From Flavobacterium gelidicaeli (lineage in GTDB: Bacteria; Bacteroidota; Bacteroidia; Flavobacteriales; Flavobacteriaceae): DNA of 64,000 bases. The DNA is taken from the NCBI RefSeq assembly GCF_013294005.1, contig NZ_JABSNK010000005.1:332656-396655 (forward strand), in the 5' to 3' direction. Positions within the stretch are counted from its first letter, which is position 1, and every line of letters begins with the position of its first letter. Below the pieces are notes generated by a model. It worked only from the letters and a program-made list of their open reading frames with translations. It made no database searches and had not been told where the DNA came from. The position numbers and the translations under genes were made by a program. Positions 63,464 through 64,000 of this stretch are shown piece by piece.

Positions 63464-63536
63464 TGGTACCTCCAGGGATCGAACCAGGGACACATGGATT
63501 TTCAGTCCATTGCTCTACCATCTGAGCTAAGGTACC
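63464..63536 (-). tRNA. tRNA-Phe (anticodon GAA)
   Basis: 73 nt on the minus strand: acceptor GGTACCT / AGGTACC, anticodon loop CTGAAAA (GAA) on ATGGA/TCCAT, T arm with GGTTCGATCCC, discriminator A. Seven bases upstream of tRNA-Leu in transcription order. Confidence 0.93.
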
Positions 63537-63606
63537 ATTAATTTTACTAAAGTAAAATTATTATCTAATAAAATAGAATATCAATATGCTATCTTTATTA
63601 AAAAGA

Positions 63607-63714
63607 AAGGCGACGACATACTCTCCCACATAACTGCAGTACCATCTGCGCAGGCGGGCTTAACTACTCTGTTCGGGATGGGAAGAGGTGAGCCCCGCCG
63701 CAATAACCACCTTA
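63607..63714 (-). rRNA. 5S ribosomal RNA
   Basis: Minus strand reads GGTGGTTATTGCGGCGGGGC, then CTCACCTCTTCCCATCCCGA, and ends GGGAGAGTATGTCGTCGCC, the 5S pattern with complementary ends (helix I). The ends are set by pairing and are good to a few bases. Confidence 0.9.
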
Positions 63715-63920
63715 AGGTCTTGCTTAGGGACTAGCAATTAGCCATAAGGCATTAGCTAGCATCTAATTTAGTAAGTAGTTTTAGACTTTGCCTAATCACT
63801 AATTAACTAATAATATCTTAACATACTGAGATAAAGAAAAAAGTATTAATCTTGACTTGCACTGAGCGAAGTCGAAGGGAGAAAGTTTCCCCAGTGCGCC
63901 TTAGCGCACTGGAAAGGGTG
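63715..63920 (-). other. 23S-5S spacer with hairpins and a dispersed short repeat
   Basis: Contains CCAGTGCGC / GCGCACTGG (63891-63912, perfect 9-bp stem, 4-nt loop) just after 23S, possibly an rRNA processing stem. It also has CACTGAGCGAAGTCGAAGG (63860-63878), a short repeat frequent in Bacteroidota intergenic DNA. The rest is AT-rich. Confidence 0.5.
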
Positions 63921-64000
63921 TACATAAGCTTACGGATTATTAGTACTACTCGACTATGACATTACTGCCTTTACATCTATAGCCTATCAACGTGGTCATC
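63921..64000 (-). rRNA. 23S ribosomal RNA, 3' end (partial)
   Basis: Minus strand reads GATGACCACGTTGATAGGCT at the edge and ends near GTACTAATAATCCGTAAGCT, the canonical 3' terminus of bacterial 23S rRNA. The rest lies beyond the window. The exact 3' end is approximate. Confidence 0.9.

Noticed and set aside
1..64000. Prophage, CRISPR-Cas, restriction-modification or biosynthetic cluster
   Set aside because: No structural phage genes, cas genes, methylase-nuclease pairs or modular enzymes were seen; apart from the cassette region and the IS remnant the window reads as core chromosome.

Overview
The window comes from an AT-rich chromosome of a Flavobacterium-like member of the Bacteroidota. 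Four things point there. Promoters look like TAnnTTTG. There is a type IX secretion (type B) C-terminal domain. The block rpmB-rpmG-DUF4295-ftsY is present, and many small lipoprotein and DUF families are typical of Flavobacteriia. Most of the window is ordinary core chromosome, and its right edge runs into the 3' end of an rRNA operon on the minus strand.

Layout. 1-5100: tail of rdgB, a DEAD-box RNA helicase with a Gly/Arg tail, a small secreted protein, a 36-residue Lys-rich protein and the dipeptidase pepD. 5100-13800: an intergenic region with dispersed repeats, an MFS transporter, a DUF3810 membrane zincin-like protein, NDH-2, an ECF sigma factor with its membrane partner, an acyltransferase, a Nudix hydrolase, and DUF4268 and DUF721 proteins. 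13800-19850: a nitrogen-type regulatory block with a cytoplasmic histidine kinase and a sigma-54 activator. These are followed, in the direction of transcription, by two palindromes, a near-consensus sigma-54 promoter, a Cys-rich mini-protein, glutamate dehydrogenase and a GreA/Rnk-like protein. 19900-29300 (minus strand): a 53-residue membrane protein, ftsY, DUF4295, rpmG, rpmB, cinA, an Hpt protein, an FAH-family hydrolase, a DnaQ-like exonuclease, a DUF2306 protein, a YARHG lipoprotein, an E2 acyltransferase and a GT2 glycosyltransferase. 29500-34000: a secreted protein, a DUF445 protein and an ABC-F ATPase.

34100-38030 is the most unusual part. Four AT-rich genes with little or no recognisable function are separated by three (perhaps four) 125-134 bp imperfect hairpins with the R''-L''...L'-R' layout of integron attC sites. 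For two of the three bounded cassettes, the half-site at the 5' edge is the exact reverse complement of the half-site at the 3' edge (10/10 and 9/9 bases). That is the relation expected for integron cassettes. No integron integrase lies in the window, so this looks like an integrase-less cassette cluster.

38100-59600: a secreted carboxypeptidase-regulatory-like protein, small membrane and secreted proteins, MepB-like, RlmD, DUF6452/DUF6048, a THUMP methyltransferase, a SAM methyltransferase, a ZIP transporter, murQ, a pentapeptide-repeat protein, a DinB-like protein, TerC, a 1507-residue type B T9SS surface protein and typA. 59700-64000: a PAS histidine kinase with its single-domain response regulator, a decayed ISL3/ISAon1-type transposase, tRNA-Leu(TAA), tRNA-Phe(GAA), 5S rRNA and the 3' end of 23S rRNA. 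At least two families of dispersed intergenic repeats recur across the window.
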